From Parus major (lineage: Eukaryota > Chordata > Aves > Passeriformes > Paridae): a DNA stretch of 64,000 nt. The stretch lies in NCBI RefSeq assembly GCF_001522545.3, contig NC_031778.1, positions 23,596,943 through 23,660,942 of the forward strand. Direction: 5' to 3'. The notes below the pieces were generated by a model. It was not told where the DNA came from, did no database searches, and saw only the letters and a list, made by a program, of their open reading frames with translations. Shown piece after piece: positions 61,800 through 64,000 of the stretch; the stretch's first letter is position 1, and each line of letters starts with the position of its first letter. Both the position numbers and the translations under genes were made by a program.

Positions 61800-64000
61800 G
61801 AGGAATTGGAAAGAACTGGAAAGCGGCGCTCCCTGGCCCAGGGGGTGCTCAGGTGCAGAGAAAGGGGAAAGGCTGGGATGGGCAGGAGGATGGGTGGCGC
61901 ACACGGACCCAGTTTGGAACACGCTGTTAAGTGTTGAAATATATTCTTGATTAAAATTATTCCCTGGCAACTGCCTTTCATACCGGCAAAGGCTCCACAA
62001 GCGGGTCTGAAACAGAGAAAGAGACTTTTTCCATACTCTGGTTCAATCAAACTTTATTTTTTGTGGAAAAAGCATGCTCCCCTCTGGAAATGGAGGGATT
62101 TCCAGAGAATCCCAAAGTGCTTCTGCTAAATCTCATCCCATTCCACCCCTTCGTGGGCAGGGACACTTCCCAAAACCCAGCTTTCCTTCACTGAATAATG
62201 CATAAGTCCTTCTTGTAGTGCAGTGTAGAATAAACCAACAAACCCCATAAATAATAAATAACTTTATTAAAGAATTGCAGTTTCAGATGCTTTTACAGAG
62301 CACAACTTGTGCTTTACATTGGAGAACAGTCTTGGCGTAGCAAAGGGATCTGGAGGGAATATTCACCTCTTCTCATTGTCATTTCAAAATCCAGGATGTG
62401 CTTGTTTTATTTCACATAAAAATTTGAGTTTTCAGGTGAATTTTCCATTGAACAGCAGCAGCTCTCCGAGATTGCTGCTCAAACCCCAACACAGAAAACA
62501 TTGCTGCTGTTAATTATTAAGAAGATTGTCTAAGAAATTAATTGCAGAATCCACGTTGTCTGCAGTGGATGCAAAATGAGCTCTGACTTTAAGGGGTGTC
62601 CAATCCCCCCGACCCCCACTGCTCATTAAATGGTTCAATTATTGCCATTAATATTGATTGCATCAACTTATTGCCACTGATACTTCTCTAATTCAGGAAG
62701 AGACCACAAGCAAATAATTGTCCTTCCCTTTTCAGAGCTCAGCAGAAGTGCTGCTGATTGAGTTTGCACATTAATAAACATTAATTCAAATTAAATAATC
62801 TAGGGAAACTGCAAGATTAAATATTATTTAGAGGCTTTTTGGCCAAACAAATATTACTCTTAAACTAAACCCTATTTTATCATACAAACAGTACTTTTAA
62901 AGGCTACATTATAATGCAGCCTTGAATTTATGTAAGGCTTTCATGTTATTAATTTACATTATTTAATGTTATTTAATTTACAGAAATTCTGCTACACCAC
63001 AGGGATAATTCTGTGTGGTAGAACAGCACAGGGACTGAATACCTGGAATCCCAGGATTTCCCTGCTCTCAGACACTGCTGGCTCTTCTAAACTCCTATCA
63101 AATGTAGATCTAGGGTCATTCTGCCCTCAGTAAAACACAAAGAACACAGAAAGGAGAGGGGTTCCTATATCCAGGGCTCTTTAAAACACAAGAAATGGTG
63201 AAATCATTCCAGTTAAACTCATTTCTCCCACATATTTTTCCCATGAATAACTCCTGGTTGCAGCTGATCTCAGGACACCATTACTACTACTACAGGATAA
63301 TTAAAGTAATTAAATACTACAGACAATCCTCAAAATGAAAAATGATGGGCCAAGTCCACAAAAAACAAACAAAGGATCAGGAATACAAAGCTGACAGTTC
63401 AGGCATGGGAAATGATGTGCAAGCACAGCTTATTAACATAAAACCTCTGATAAATTTAAAATATTGTCATTTTTCAGTATTTTCTCTCACCTCACGTTAC
63501 ACCAAGGTGAGTGTGAGGATTCTGTAACCATTTATAACAGGATTTTAAAGGTATAGATAATAGTGCTTTATAGTGTATTCAAGTTCTGTTAACCTAGAAA
63601 ATCACTAATCATTTCAGCAACCCAAAATAAAGGAAATTTACTTTCTGTGCAACTTAAGAGTGGGAAGGAGGAGCTGCAGTACCAGGCTTAGTAAAACCTG
63701 AGATTGGTGCAGCTGGAGCAGAACAACTGCAAATCCAAGCTGGTTTTACCAGGATTAGAGAAGTTCCATAAAGTGCTTTTAGGCAGAAAGTTGCTGGGTT
63801 TGAATTCACTGAGGTTTGAAGGACATTCAGAAGCAGGAGGAGCAAAGGCACAACACAGAACAGAGATTGGTCACAAATCCAGGTGTATTTTTATGGACAG
63901 GAGCACTGAGCACCATCATCTGCTGCAGGGAATCTCCATCCCAAGGGAATGGGGACAGTTATTTCCTGGAGCCCTTCAGGGGGACTTGAGTTCCTTTCAC
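61800..64000. other. Intergenic right of GFM1
   Basis: AT-rich DNA with a small CR1 scrap near 62150. MLF1 is the expected next neighbour, but no exon of it is recognisable here. Confidence 0.65.
62130..62180 (-). mobile_element. CR1 scrap
   Basis: CCATTCCACCCCTTCGTGGG, then CAGGGACACTTCCC. Confidence 0.6.

Noticed and set aside
61800..64000. MLF1 exons expected to the right of GFM1
   Set aside because: No frame here resembles MLF1; the gene probably starts or ends beyond the window.

Overview
The window is avian nuclear DNA, probably from a songbird. It holds four intron-containing vertebrate genes, about 26 truncated CR1 LINE tails (the typical bird retrotransposon), very short intergenic spaces and many minisatellites. 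The gene order MFSD1 - RARRES1 - LXN/GFM1, with their relative orientations, is the block found at human 3q25.32, here on the opposite strand. Bird RARRES1 is the ovocalyxin-32 gene. Species cannot be fixed from the sequence alone, and only passerine versus other bird is in doubt.

Layout: 1-8585 has no gene that I recognise; it is AT-rich at the left edge and then carries CR1 tails and minisatellites. 8586-18285 (minus) is MFSD1, a lysosomal 12-helix MFS transporter of 16 exons with two possible C-termini. Its promoter carries six CACGTG E-boxes, four of them exactly 15 bp apart. 18.3-35.3 kb is intergenic: CR1 tails, several tandem arrays and hairpins. 35383-42440 (plus) is RARRES1, six exons. 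42.8-45.2 kb is a short intergenic stretch with a 54-bp x5 array. 45492-61066 (minus) is GFM1, mitochondrial elongation factor G1, 18 exons, with a 535-base N gap that removes about 13 nt of exon 9. LXN (latexin, plus, six exons, 48713-53190) lies wholly inside GFM1 intron 13 on the opposite strand, and its likely 3'UTR runs antisense across GFM1 exon 13. 61.1-64 kb is the GC-rich GFM1 upstream region followed by AT-rich DNA with no recognised gene.

RARRES1 and LXN are tandem paralogues of the latexin/cystatin-like fold: internal exons 2-5 have identical lengths (63, 175, 137, 63 nt) and identical phases. The four genes do not form one pathway: MFSD1 exports dipeptides from lysosomes, GFM1 drives mitochondrial translocation, LXN inhibits A-type metallocarboxypeptidases, and RARRES1 is a secreted or membrane relative of latexin. 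I found no previously undescribed multi-gene system. The most interesting signals are the E-box array, the nested sense-antisense LXN/GFM1 arrangement, a ~200-bp segment duplicated between LXN intron 5 and GFM1 intron 8, repeat arrays lying directly against splice donors, and an open 21-bp minisatellite that encodes coiled-coil-like heptads.
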